64,000 nucleotides of DNA from Akebia trifoliata (Eukaryota; Streptophyta; Magnoliopsida; Ranunculales; Lardizabalaceae): assembly GCA_017979445.1 (NCBI GenBank), contig CM030711.1:46237560-46301559 (forward strand), given 5' to 3'. A program made the translations under genes and the position numbers. Each line of letters starts with the position of its first letter. Positions within the stretch are counted from its first letter, which is position 1. Below, one piece after another: positions 41,590 through 53,500 of the stretch. The notes under the pieces were generated by a model that was not told the DNA's origin, made no database searches, and worked only from the letters and a program-made list of their open reading frames with translations.

Positions 41590-42299
41590 ATAAGCGATCT
41601 TTATATTTTCAAGTTGTTAATCTTTAGAATAAACTATCTTTAAACTATTCAATCTTGTTTTCAAACCATCACGTTCGACATCTTGTAAAAATCCTTGATT
41701 TTTCTACTAAAAATCTATTCCTGTACTTCTCCAAAATATATTGTTATTAATGTTTGAAGGAGATAGATTTGGTTGAAGATTAATAATTTTTGGAAGAACT
41801 TGGTTAGTGATTGAAGATAGTCATTTATATTAGTCTCTCAAAGAAGACTTAGGTCAAGGGGTATATCATCAGTTTGAAAACACGGGGGGGGGGTATCCCT
41901 AATTTCACCAAAACGTGGAGGGACGAATAAATTTCCTACAAATTTTTACTCGCAGTGTCCATAAGGAATAACCGATAGTAGAAAATTTGTATTTCTCATC
42001 TCACCTCAGCCGTTCTTTTGGACACGTGGGTGTCCAAAGTAACTGGTACTCTACAATAGGGACGCTGATGTAGTGATGTTATAATCTTATCTTCAGTACT
42101 ATTCGAAGTAACTTAAAAAACATCACTACAAGCTTTTGATCAGAAATATAAGTCCATAAGAACTGATATCGTGCTTAATCGGACGACTTACAAGGGTTTG
42201 GTAACTTAATAAAGTAGACCTTAATGTATGACATCATCTCATTGTTATCCTTCAAATAAATGAAAAAAAGAAGCAAATCCTCTCTCTCTTTATATCTCT

Positions 42300-43362
42300 T
42301 TACGACGACTCTATGGAGATCGAAAGCTGGTGAAATATCTCAAGAAATTTAATTGAGAAAAAATAAATCGTCAACAAATAATTCATTTAATGGCGACTAG
42401 TTGGTGAAATCTGGTACGTTTGCTTCTTTTTTTTTAATTATATAAGTTTTCTGGATCTTTTCAGGTTTTTTTTGTTTCTGTAACTCAAACCGATTCAGAA
42501 GTCGGAACCTTCTTTTAATCTATGGGTTTTAATCTTTCCTCTTCTTCTGTTTGACCCTCTTGAATCCATGATTGAATTTGTGGGAGCTCGACCGGTTAAG
42601 TTTTTTTTTTTTTTTTTTTTATTTAAAGATAGACGAAATTTTGGACATTAGGGTTTTGATTTGATTCGTTTGTGGTGGGGAAGAGCTTTCTGTAATCTTG
42701 ATTGTGTTCACAAGCCTGAAATGGATATGGGTTTCTGTGATTTTGTTTCTTTATCGCTGATTTGGTAGTTGGGTCGTATTTTGCTTTGTTAGGTTGTTGT
42801 TGTTGCTTATTGAATCAAGATTTGAGTTGAAATTGGGATTTCTTTGGTCAATTTATTATTAAAGGAGGTTTATATCACTCTGTTTTCTTGAGAAAAACCA
42901 ATGAAATTCTATGATTATTTATTTGTTGTTGTGATGGTGTTCTCTTCTGTTTAATAATCTTTCTGAGGATTAATCTGTGTCTCTTTTGTAGGTATGGACT
43001 GGGTGGTGCTGTAGTTAGAATTGTTATATATTTGCAAGTAATCGTCGTTTGTGACTGTTTTCAGCTAATCCTGCAAAAACATAATCGGTTTTATTCATAT
43101 TTTTAAGGGTTTTGTTCTACTTTGATCGACGCTCTGAGTACATGATTGGAAATGTGGCATCTTGTTTCCTAAACAGGATAAAAATCGTTAAGTGAATTCG
43201 GAATGATTTGATTTTTTGGTGCAAAATTTGTGAAATTGATTGGTAGGCCATACGACCACCTATCTTTTATAAGAAAAGGTTTGAAATTTGTCGAAAGAAG
43301 GAAGAAATCTGATCACAGCCATCCTATGCTTTCTTTCCCTCCAAGTCCGTCGGGGGACTTAG
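42300..43362 (+). other. 5' leader with probable leader intron of the RING-ligase gene
   Basis: A donor AATCTG|GTACGT at 42413/42414 and an acceptor CTCTTTTGTAG at 42991 predict a leader intron of 578 nt. Short upstream frames occur on both sides of it: ATG at 42390 (5 codons, ending just before the donor) and ATG just after the acceptor at about 42994. The coding start at 43363 is the first ATG of the long conserved frame. No promoter motif was confidently seen. Confidence 0.55.
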
Positions 43363-46300
43363 ATGGCCGTTCCCTCATTGGAACAGCATCGTGAAGACCA
43401 AACGGACAGACAACCTTTGTTAATGGAGCATCAAGAAGATCATAATCGTGAGCATATAATTGAGATTGCGAGGGGTGGAGATGCTTCCTCTTCAAGCTCG
43501 TCTGGTTGTGATCCTCCTAGCCTAGACCCACTAATGCGTGAAGATAGACCTTCGAGTAGTACATTGGTCCCCATTTCTCAATCTTTCTCATCTTCTTCAA
43601 ATGGATTGAACTCCAGGAACACTTCCCTCCGAAGGAGAGGTGATGGATATGTTCGTCATCGTAGGAGCCCCTTGAATTCCATGTTATGGATTTCCATTGA
43701 ACTAGTTGTCACTGTGAGCCAGATTATTGCGTCCATCGTAGTTTTGTCCTTATCAAGAGATGAAAACCCTCAAGCCCCATTGTTTGCATGGATTGTTGGT
43801 TATGCATCCGGATGCGTCGCTACCCTCCCTCTTCTTTATTGGCGCTACCTTCACCGTAACAGCCGGGGCACTCAGCATGATTCAGCACAACCACGCCAGG
43901 GTTCTTCTCAAAGCAACCCTCCCTCTGAACCTATTCCATATAGGGCTAATTCAGTTTCACGGGCCTCGGAAGAGGAAAGCAACACAGGTACGGCCACACG
44001 GAATGGTCAAAATGTGGCAAGCCCAACTGCAAGGTATGATTTAGTTTATTACTGAGCGTGGCTGTATTATTTGATCTCTAATTGTGTAGAATGTGTAATT
44101 GTGCTTTTTAGATGCATGGGTACTCTTTTATTATCTTTTAACCTTATCTAAGGTGCGTGAGGACCAGTGCTGTTCCCAATTGATCATTGTAGTTAAATCA
44201 CGTTTGGTTTTCAAATAGATAAAAATTATTTTATAATTAATTTATAAGATCATTAGAAATTTCAATTAGATAATCTTGTTTAATAAAGTGTTGTATTATT
44301 TAGTGTGATACAAGGTATTTTTATTCCTTGAAAAAAAATCAGGATTTGCATAGACAATATTCACCTTTCTGGTAAGAGTTATTTAGACATACCTCTCTAC
44401 GTTTTGGTCAATATTTGAGATACCCATGAGTTTTCAAACTGATGACATGTCCCCATTGGCTTTGATTTTGTTTGAGAGCCTACCATACAATGACTTAGAT
44501 ATCCTTGGATTTTTTTTCTATAAAAAAAAGCGTTAACATGTAGGGTAAACGATTTTTAACAACTGAAAAAGGCTGAATTTAAAGGGTATATGTTCGGTTT
44601 GTCATATAGCGCATTGTGCTTTGTAATAGGAGCAATGTTTGTTGGATTTACAGGTTGGAGAGGACTGTTCTGTGATTCAATTACAATAAAATAGAAAGTT
44701 AAGAATAGGGAGTATAGTTCTAATGGCAGAAAAGAAGTCCAATGGAGGGGGACTTTTATGAAGGTCACCATTTTGATGGTGTTGGAGGCATAAGGAGAGT
44801 TCAAACTATCTATCTTGGTCGTGGGGGACTTTTTGGGTAATGGGGAAGTGCGAAGCTCTGTGAAGTGAACTTGTTCCAGGTGTCCTGGTAGGCTACTGGT
44901 CATTTAGTCTGGAAGCATTTGATCTTAGATATTATGTTCCCTTACATATATTTGATAGACCTTTGTTTTTCATAAATAGTTACTTTTTTTTTTTCTAAAT
45001 TATTTGAAAAATAATACTGAATCCATGAATCTATTTCTGAGGATGCTAACTCGAATGCTCTGTATCCATGGTGGACTTCAACACCCATACATGTGCATAA
45101 AGCATAGGCTCTGGGAAAATCAATTGCAGGGGTGTCATACTCTCATAGAAAGCTCTGGTCTGGTGCTACGATTGCAAAATTGTATATCTTAGCTCAAGAT
45201 TGTCATGTTAAAGATGATGCAGGGGTGTCATACTCTCATAGAAAGCTCTGGTCTGGTGCTACGATTGCAAAATTGTATATCTTAGCTCAAGAGTGTCATG
45301 TTAAAGATGATCAGAATGATCAATCAAGAATCACTTGCCATGTCCTGTTTTTATGATGATTTTGATCTTAAATAGTTCCTACTAGTCAATGTTTTGTGGT
45401 TCTGCTGTAAGAGTCAAATTTCCTTGGTATCAGAAAATTCTAAGAGATCAACTATATTTATCAGTCAATTATAATTACCAAAGAAAGGGGGGAAATGGAA
45501 AAAAGAAAGAAAAAAAGGTTTCCCAAATATCAGCAGTGAGCTTTGTTTCTTTTTCTATTTTCTTCTGAAATCAACAACTACGAGATTCTCTTTCTTTTTT
45601 TGTCTCACTAAGTGGGGCTCCTTCAGACATTAACAACTATTAGATTTTTTCGTCCTTTGATCTCATTAAGTGGGCTTCATGTATATCATTCAATTTCTTC
45701 TTGGGTTCTTAACTTCTGTAAGCTTTTGATATTTTCCTAGTTGCAAATATCTACTAGTTTTGATCTTCAATTATAAAAGGAATGGTTTAATGGAAATATG
45801 GTTTGTGTTCAGGAGGTTCAATGCACTTGTAGAGCACTTCAAGATGGCTCTGGATTGCTTTTTTGCAGTTTGGTTTGTAGTTGGCAATGTATGGATATTT
45901 GGAGGGCATTCCTCTTCATCCGAGGCTCCCAACTTGTACAGGTAGTGGTTGATGACCTCTATGACACTGATTTTTTCTTTTTTCTTTTTTACTTTCATCT
46001 GTTGTTAAGAGGACTTGACCCAAATCTGGGCCTACTTGCAGATTATGTATAGTGTTCCTTACCTTCAGCTGTATTGGATATGCCATGCCTTTCATTCTAT
46101 GTGCAACAATCTGCTGCTGCTTGCCTTGTATAATTTCCGTCCTGGGTTTTCGAGAAGATCTGACTCAGGCTAGAGGAGCTACCCCAGAATCTATTAGTGC
46201 TCTCCCTACTTACAAATTCAAAATTAATAAAAACAGTAGAGGCCCCCCGGGTGTGGGTGGATTCTTGGCAGCTGGCACCGACACAGAGCGTGCAATCTCA

Positions 46301-47712
46301 GGGGAAGATGATGTAAGTTTTCTTTGATGCTCAAGTGCCTAAACATACTAAGTGGTGTACTTTTTTTTTTTTTTTAAAGAATGAGGAAAGTTGGCCCGAG
46401 ATTATACTTCATCATGGACTATGGGTTTTCGCCTCTGGCACGGAACCATCCATGTTTGCATTGCCCTTTTTTTTATTATCAGGAATGCTCCATCACCTAT
46501 AGATGGGGTGCTAATCCATGCTGGTTATTGTGTGGGAGAACCTATCATCAATGATGGAGTGTTGCATAGGGATGGGTACCACTCCTGGGAGATCTTTTAT
46601 GCCAAAACTGAATTTTGGCCAAATAATTCAACAGACAGATATGTAGTGGCCACCATGTCTCCAAAGCAGTGCAATGTATAAGATGTTTACATCAATCTAT
46701 TTGGTCCTGGGATTGAGTCATGCTAGCTTGGACCCATCAAACTGGTACATCTCTTTGTGAGGGAAAGCTTCTACAATGGAAGGATTAGTTCTTTCTATTT
46801 GGAACTCATGTTCTCTTGGGGAGTAAACTTCACAAGGAATTTAAGGGGGTCTTCTATGAAGATTTTCTTGTGTGATGAGATAGGGTTTGCTCGTTGCCGC
46901 GAGAGTAACTTGTCATTCGCATGTTGTTTGTTTTTTTACCTCTTTTGTTATGTCGTTTGTTCTGGGTTGGTCATCTCGACCCCCTCGCTCTCTTTTTTCA
47001 ATAAATTTAACTTTATCGATAAAAAAAAATAGTGGTACCAACCAACTACTACAAAAGATCGGTCCATTTGAGAGGGGGAAAACTATTAATATAAGAGGGT
47101 CATGGGGCTTAATTGGGGTGTGACAAACCTGAGAGTCGAGGTGGAGGAAAATATACACCCAACACTCCCCCTCACTCATAAGGTTTGAAAGAGTCGAATC
47201 CGTGACCTATACGAACCTAGCGCTCTAATACCATGTAACCAACTAACTACTCCTAAAGACTAATCTGTTGGAGAGGGGGAGAACTATGAATATAAGAGGG
47301 TCACGGGACTTAACTGGGGTATGACACCCGAGAGTGGAGGAAAATATACACTCAACAAATAGACTACAACTGACTTAGACCCATAGATCGGTTGGTTTGA
47401 CACATTGCAAGGCAACCTTGAGGTCGTGGGTTCAAGTCCAGCTTATCCACCAAAAAAATTAATAAATAGACTACAAGATGGAGACCTTAAATTTTCTCTT
47501 TGATGATGGGTCATTGACCGCTCTGATGACCTATGCAGGTTTGTTGCATTTGCTTGGCAAAATATGCTGACAATGAAGAGCTGAGGGAGCTGCCCTGCAC
47601 ACATTTCTTTCACACAGAATGTGTGGACAAATGGTTGAAGATCAATGCGTCGTGTCCACTCTGCAAGAGTGAGGTCGGGGAAAGCAGTGAAGGGGCTTTC
47701 CGTCTGCACTGA
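43363..47712 (+). CDS. RING-H2 E3 ubiquitin ligase with several membrane spans (plant At1g12760/At1g63170-like)
   Basis: The exons are 43363-44033, 45813-45941, 46042-46312 and 47539-47712, GT-AG and in phase, giving 414 residues. The acceptor of exon 2 could also be at 45816, removing one Arg. A Ser-rich hydrophilic N-terminus (1-100) is followed by hydrophobic spans at about 106-130, 139-160, 236-254 and 268-302. A linker with the conserved [16 protein letters not shown] segment leads to the C-terminal RING-H2 finger with Cys359, Cys362, Cys377, His379, His382, Cys385, Cys396 and Cys399 (C3H2C3). The family is annotated as membrane-bound ubiquitin ligase acting with an E2; substrates are not known to me. 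The RING is encoded entirely by the last exon. Intron 1 (1.8 kb) contains a 93-bp tandem duplication and intron 3 (1.2 kb) a LINE-TRIM-SINE nest. All zinc ligands are intact. Confidence 0.94.
45127..45312. repeat. 93-bp tandem duplication in RING-gene intron 1
   Basis: The unit beginning CAGGGGTGTCATACTCTCAT at 45127 recurs at 45220 and ends at about 45312. I see a single internal mismatch (AAGATTGTC versus AAGAGTGTC) plus one at the junction. The unit is a multiple of three and keeps an open frame across both copies, but no splice-phase or homology evidence makes it an exon. Confidence 0.9.
46880..47030 (+). mobile_element. LINE 3' end in RING-gene intron 3
   Basis: GGGTTGGTCATCTCGACC, then CAATAAATTTAACTTTATCG and a run of nine A, match the LINE tail at 9600-9776. 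The TRIM element at 47033 begins immediately after this poly-A tract. Confidence 0.65.
47033..47357 (-). mobile_element. TRIM (terminal-repeat retrotransposon in miniature), 325 bp, with 5-bp target duplication
   Basis: Read on the minus strand, a terminal repeat beginning TGTTGAGTGTATATTTTCC at 47357 ends ...GTTGGTTACA near 47235. The primer-binding site TGGTATTAGAGC (initiator-tRNA-Met type) follows at once. A short interior of about 60 bp then runs to the polypurine tract GAGTGAGGGGGAG, and the second terminal repeat starts TGTTGGGTGTATATTTTCC at about 47164. The element is flanked on the plus strand by AATAG at 47028-47032 and 47358-47362. There is no coding capacity, as expected for a TRIM. 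Confidence 0.92.
47370..47463 (+). mobile_element. tRNA-derived SINE, family B, adjacent to the TRIM
   Basis: GACTTAGACCCATAGATCGG (mutated A box) and GTGGGTTCAAGTCC (B box), with an A-rich tail, define the unit. AAATAGACTACAA occurs directly on both sides (47357-47369 and 47464-47476), a 13-bp target duplication. The left copy overlaps the TRIM boundary. Confidence 0.9.
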
Positions 47713-50528
47713 ATTCCAGCTGGTACCAATTTTGGAGGATGGTTAATGGGTTGACCGGCAGATATACATATGGTACCACCGTCTTTTAGTCGGGAAATTT
47801 GTGAGCCTCATTTATGTAAGATCTTGTTTGCTAGCTTGTGGTGATCAGAATATGGCTGGTTGTCCAATATCCATCGATGCCCTTGTTTGCCTTTGTGAGC
47901 AAATATTACTGGGTCCGAATGGCTTCCTGGAGAAGGATTGCTAAAAGAATTGTTGCCATGCATTGGTTGAAGGGGAAAGGGCTATTAATGGACCGCTTCA
48001 TGAGCAGCCATTTAATCCCAGACTGAATTGAAAAGCTTCTTGTATAAGTTAAAAAGTAAGTAATTTTGTGATAATTGAGATCAAACAGTATCTAAATTCT
48101 AGTGCATATAAAGGATATTTACATTTTGCTTCAGCTTGAAGAAGCCTATTGGATTTATTTCTCTTTTATCTCAGGGATGTTTAGTCATTTGGTCCACAGA
48201 AATTTTTTTGTCTCGGGCCATACGTGAGGGGCTATTTGTATGCGTTTTTTACATGACAACCTGTTTATCATGGAAATCACACACCAAAAATCAGTTAATT
48301 CTGAACCTTGTAACCTTTCAAAAGTAAATTAGAAATTAAATTTATTTGGATCTTGCACGTCACCTAAAACTTATGAACTGACGGGAGGGTTTCAGAGTGT
48401 AGATATTTTAGGAGGAGGATCTCCATGATCAACCTTCAATTTGGCCCCGACAAACCCATGTATGGTAAGGATATCTAATTTTTGTTTTTTGTTTTTTTAA
48501 GTTCTAATCTTCTTTGAGAATGAAACCAAGATAAAATTGCAATCAATCCATATTGAAACACACGAAGTTGTTATGGATGACCACAGCCTTCTACAAACTA
48601 CAAATGGAAGGACACATCGCACTTCATGTATTAGGTAGGTATAATTAGAAAAAGAATAACTCGACCCTTGGATTTTGTGCTTAGATAGTAGGGATCGTGT
48701 GCTTGCTCTTGAGTGAATGGCTGAACTTAGATTGCTTATTTCACCCACCTAAAGTTATCGAACCATTTTTTTTCTTCTTCGCATCTAAAAAGGTTTTAAT
48801 GAGGGTTTTAAGCTTTGATCTTACTTTCTTTTTTTTTTACCTTAAACACTTTCAATCGAGTCGAAATCATTCACATGTTTTGTTCAGTAGGTACCTATCG
48901 AATCGGTTTTGCAATTTTTAGTAGAAAGCCTTGATCGGTAGGTACCTACAGAATCTAGTTAGTAATATTCAATGGTTACCTACCGAATTTGTTAAAACAA
49001 ATTCAGGTTTGAACCTATCGAACAAAACTGTCAAAAAAATCTTCGAATTCTTTGATTCAAAATTGTCGTTTTAAGATTTTAATAGTGATTTTTTGTTTTC
49101 CTTGATGATTAAATGTAAAAAAGTAAAATAAATTTCAAATAAATAAGATAACTTGAAGAAGAAAAAAAAAAATCTAAAACCTTATCTCCATTTATTCAAC
49201 TTCTCGCAAAACTCAAAAGAAGATGAATTTGAAGAAGAAGTGGGTTTATGTTCGATAGGTGGTGGTGGGTGCAATAAGCCAAAATGAAATGGTGAAATCA
49301 GTATTTGTTTTTTGTTTTTTGTTTTTTTAATTTACAAAAGTCACTTAAGTGAGTGCATTGAGCCATTTCAGTGTGTGCAAATAACCGCCCCCGTTGTTGA
49401 AAATTGCTTGAACAGGAATAACTCCATTTGGTATTCTACTTCCTTTCTTACATGAACAAATATGTCCATTCCTACACGAACCAATTCTTGATATGGGTTT
49501 TACCATATTTTATCATCTCATAACTATGAGTCCCAGTTATTCGAATATATTCACTTCATGTCAAAAGAAATCCTTTATTTGTGCATTGGGACCTTTAGAG
49601 AATCTTTTAGAAAGAGTATCCTTGCCTTTGTTTATGCCTCGGTTTGGAACAAATTACTATAATCCGTCCCACCTACGGATCAGTTAACATTTTTCACAAA
49701 TTTTACGAATGGAGGCCACTATTTTCATATTTGTCATTTCTTATCTTAATTTTGAATCTACTCCTTGGAAGAAAATAAGTCTCTTGAGATTTCGAACCTT
49801 AAATTGTATCTCTGTGATAGGAAGAAAAGAAAAAAAAAAAACACCTAATCATTCGAATCCATTCTAAAAGAAAACATTTCATAGTGCAGCATCACGAACA
49901 CAAGTTCGTGATCCTTCAATAAAAACTATGAAACCATCAGTCATGTTTCTTCTAAAAGAATAAGAAATCATCAATGTTATTGTCATCAAAAGCCTTGTAC
50001 CCACACAAAAAAAATTTAGGTCAGATTCTATCTTCAAGCCATATCTTCAATGCAATTCAAGTGTGTTCATATCCTCAGTCGGTGATTCATGTTTAGGGAA
50101 CATTACTACACTTCTAAAAGCAGACCAACCAGATAGATAACCACTAAAATGATTTTATATACTAAAACACATCTCCAGAGTTCAATGTTTTTCCTGCACT
50201 AGACTTAGTGATAATCGATACCCTTGACTGGTTTAGGGAGAATCCACCTTTCATGGGAATTGAAACTGAAATAAAAGAACAGGCAAACAAATGTCATGTT
50301 AGTGTGTCTTCATATCCATTCTCACTAACAGGACACAAAGATACGCTCCACGCACAAACACACAAAACCGTTCTTCCATAAAACAAAGTCAATACGTCAT
50401 AAAAATGAAAATTAAGCAAACACTGAATACATTTGCTTCAAATATACATGAACAAAAAAGAATTGCTGCAAGATTGAACAAATATAATAAACAAATTGGA
50501 GAAAGAAAAAAATATATCCACAGTAACC
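47713..50528. other. Convergent intergenic region between RING-ligase and FATB genes
   Basis: The left few hundred bases are the presumed 3' UTR of the RING gene and the right few hundred bases that of FATB. In between is AT-rich sequence with repeated GTAGGTACCTA / CGAATC words at about 48888-49025. No conserved coding sequence was recognised. Confidence 0.6.
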
Positions 50529-53500
50529 CTAGAGGTTGGTGTGCTTTGGCCTCCACATAGTCCTTGCCCTCACAATCTCAGCCCCGCTCTCTAGACGGAG
50601 CAAGTGCTCACACTCGACCTCCTCAGCTTTTGGGGAACAACCAGTTGCGTCACCAGAGACAGCAGACAGAGACTGCAGAACACTGTCCCTCCTGCATTCC
50701 TTCCTGTACTCCAGACTCATGCCTGAAAGCTCATAGTTCTCCAAGATTGAGGCCGGAGCACTCTGCGAGACAATAAAAGAAAGTATTTGAGAATTTGCAG
50801 GGAACAAGACAGCGCATGACACATTCTAAGCACTGATCTACAATGGAGAAAGGAGTCACCTTGTAGGGGGAAGGCCACAATGCACATCACATTTGATAAA
50901 TTTACTATGTGTTGGATTAATTCATCAACTCTGCATTTTTTTTTTTTGTTGGGAAAATTACTAAAAGAGGGTTAAATAGTTTAATATTTATAAAAAGAAT
51001 ATATTTTTTCAAAAATTACCAAAAACGAATTAAGTCGCTGGACAGTCCGGCGTTTTAGTAACTCGCTGGACTGTCCACGTTTAAAGTGGAAGCTAAATTC
51101 CTGTCGTGTTAAAGCAAGCTATTAAAACGCTGAACAGTCCAGCGTTTTAATCATTCAGAGGGCATTTTTGGTAAAGCAATGTTTTTAGCACATTAAAACG
51201 CTGTACAGTCCAACTAGTTGCACCATGTTTGGACATTTGGCGATGTGCCACTTTGAATTATGGCAAAGAGATGAATTAGATGCATTTGTGATTTCACATT
51301 TCCTATCAAATCACAAACAGCACATACTTGACTCATGCACTGAAAAGAAAAGAAAAAAGTAACTTGCTTGGCAAGGATGTTTACCTCAAGAATCCAGTCA
51401 ATGTATTTGACATTGTTCACATGCTGATTGACATCCAAATCATTCCATCTGGGCTGGAGGTTTTAAGAATATAGATCACTGTCAGTAAAACCAATTGGGA
51501 GTAGAAACACCATGGCACAAAATCTAATAATGCAACATTTATATTCCAAACTCATACTTACAGTTAAACCAGTTAGGACATGATCTGCAGTGCTGTCATC
51601 AAGCTTGGGTAATTTTCTGCTATCCTCTTCAACGATAGGAGCACTATCCATAAAATAAGGCTCTATTTCCCCTCTAACTTCCTCTGGAATTTTGGATAGT
51701 TTCCTTGTTTCTTTATTCATCATCACCCACACACTGCAAACAATCAACCACCAAAACTCCAATCAACTGATCAGAAAATATTCAATTGGGTTTCAAGACA
51801 AAGAAACTGTTAAAGCCTAAAAATAAGTGAACATCAAATTCAAGATAGGTCCAATAGAACTTTAATTAAAGATGGTCATAGGTCTTAAGTTCCAACCTGG
51901 TAGCTCGAGCAAAAGTTCCACCAGTTTTGCAGTCACGGACAAGCCAATTACGGCGCATACCATTCTTTCCAGATGCACAAACCCAAGTATCTACTTGAAC
52001 ATTATCTCCCCTACCAAGCCAAGAAGCAAAAGTTCTCAAAATCAACCTCTAATGAATAATTTTGACAAAGATGAATCAATATTCAGATACCCAAAGACTA
52101 TGTTGTCATAAGCAATTATTGCAAAGCAAAAGTAAGAATGAACTAATTCGTCCATGTCAGTTAAATTAAATGTGGAAGCTACGCATATATGCTAAAACAC
52201 AGTATCACAACCTTTGCTTTCAGGATTCGAATGTCACAGAGATCCAGATGAATGATATAAATAGAGTAATAATTTTCCTTTACTTCACACACAAGAATGA
52301 TACTGTAAATTGGCGCTTATTAAATAAAATATCAGCCAAAGATGTACTGTTGACTTGAAATAGTTAACATCCATAACTTCATTGAAAATAGTCAACATCC
52401 ATATCCTCTTTTTTGAACTTTCACCAGTTGGTATCTTCAGTCAACTTATTTCCTGACTAAGCAAATTCCAAAGGAACTATCTATCAAGTTATATGTGTGG
52501 ACTACAAAGGAACAAGGCATCAACCCTAAAATTTAACATATTCTCTCAGATCTTAACAGCAAAATAGAACGTCTCACATTCATGTCATGGGCATGGCTTT
52601 AGGGGTTATGGACTTATGATATCTCGCAGAACGCTTGGGAAAAGGTCAGCTTCAAGGAAATAAAACTTTATTTCCTTCAAAGTCCATAGCCGACCAAAAT
52701 ATTAAGCCTGTCAAGAAACTTTGAAGCTTTACCCTGTACTTTGGAGTTGGGTTAGTGATAAATGTTCACAGTGAAACTCAAGGTGGCAGGCATACAGAGC
52801 CGCTTCATGGCACCCTCTGATAACTAAGTACTATATCCACACTACTCATTTTCATGTTATTTTGGGTGAGTTGATGCATATTAAGCTTGCCAGTGAGCTT
52901 ACATTAGGTTCCCATACATCATCTGTGCTTTGTTGAATTACGTGTGTAATAGAATCCAAAACCCAATGAACCATGGTGGAGGTGGGGGGTAGTACTTTAA
53001 GAAGAGTGCCAATTTGTTGACTAATCTACAATTAGTCTATTTCCTTGGGTGGAAAGTCAACCGGGTGAGTAACTTACAAAAGAGATCGATGGACTAGCAA
53101 AACAACAAGGGAATAAACTGGAACACTCATTCTAGATTTCACATGATGCCGACTTTGAAGCGGCCAGGCCGCTTCAAAATTTTGGAGGAACCCTCCTCAT
53201 AATATGACACATGGCTTTTTGTGTTTATTTCACATCTCTACTTTTTGGTTAATATTTGGGATACCTCCTTGGAGATACTACATGTAACCCAAAGGAGAGA
53301 GTTCTACCAAAATTTTGAAGCGGAATAGGCGCTACAAAGTTTTTTCCATTACACATATTTATTTCCAACACTAATAAACTGGGAAAATTGTGTAAGCAAG
53401 GAAGTGTCTTACCAAGAAGGGTAATGATCCACAAAAACCTGCATTTTCGTGACCACCCATATTAGATTCCTTTTACTCATCTCTGGTGTCGCTCCAAAGC

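Larger units (their letters stand above)
34534..42300. other. Divergent intergenic region between TSP1-domain and RING-ligase genes, repeat-filled
   Basis: No conserved coding sequence was found in this 7.8-kb interval. It holds inverted-repeat elements at 34696-35053, 35466-35875, 36290-37101 and 38812-39128, two Helitron-like copies (36114-36240, 39254-39518), two GTTAAC-family MITEs (40453-40625; about 40630-41016 with another MITE nested) and two long foldbacks (40171-40300, 41422-41589). The two promoters must lie at its ends. Confidence 0.7.

Noticed and set aside
46391..46681. 96-residue open frame inside RING-gene intron 3
   Set aside because: I cannot match it to any family, and exons 3 and 4 join in phase across it to give the conserved RING; probably chance or repeat-derived.
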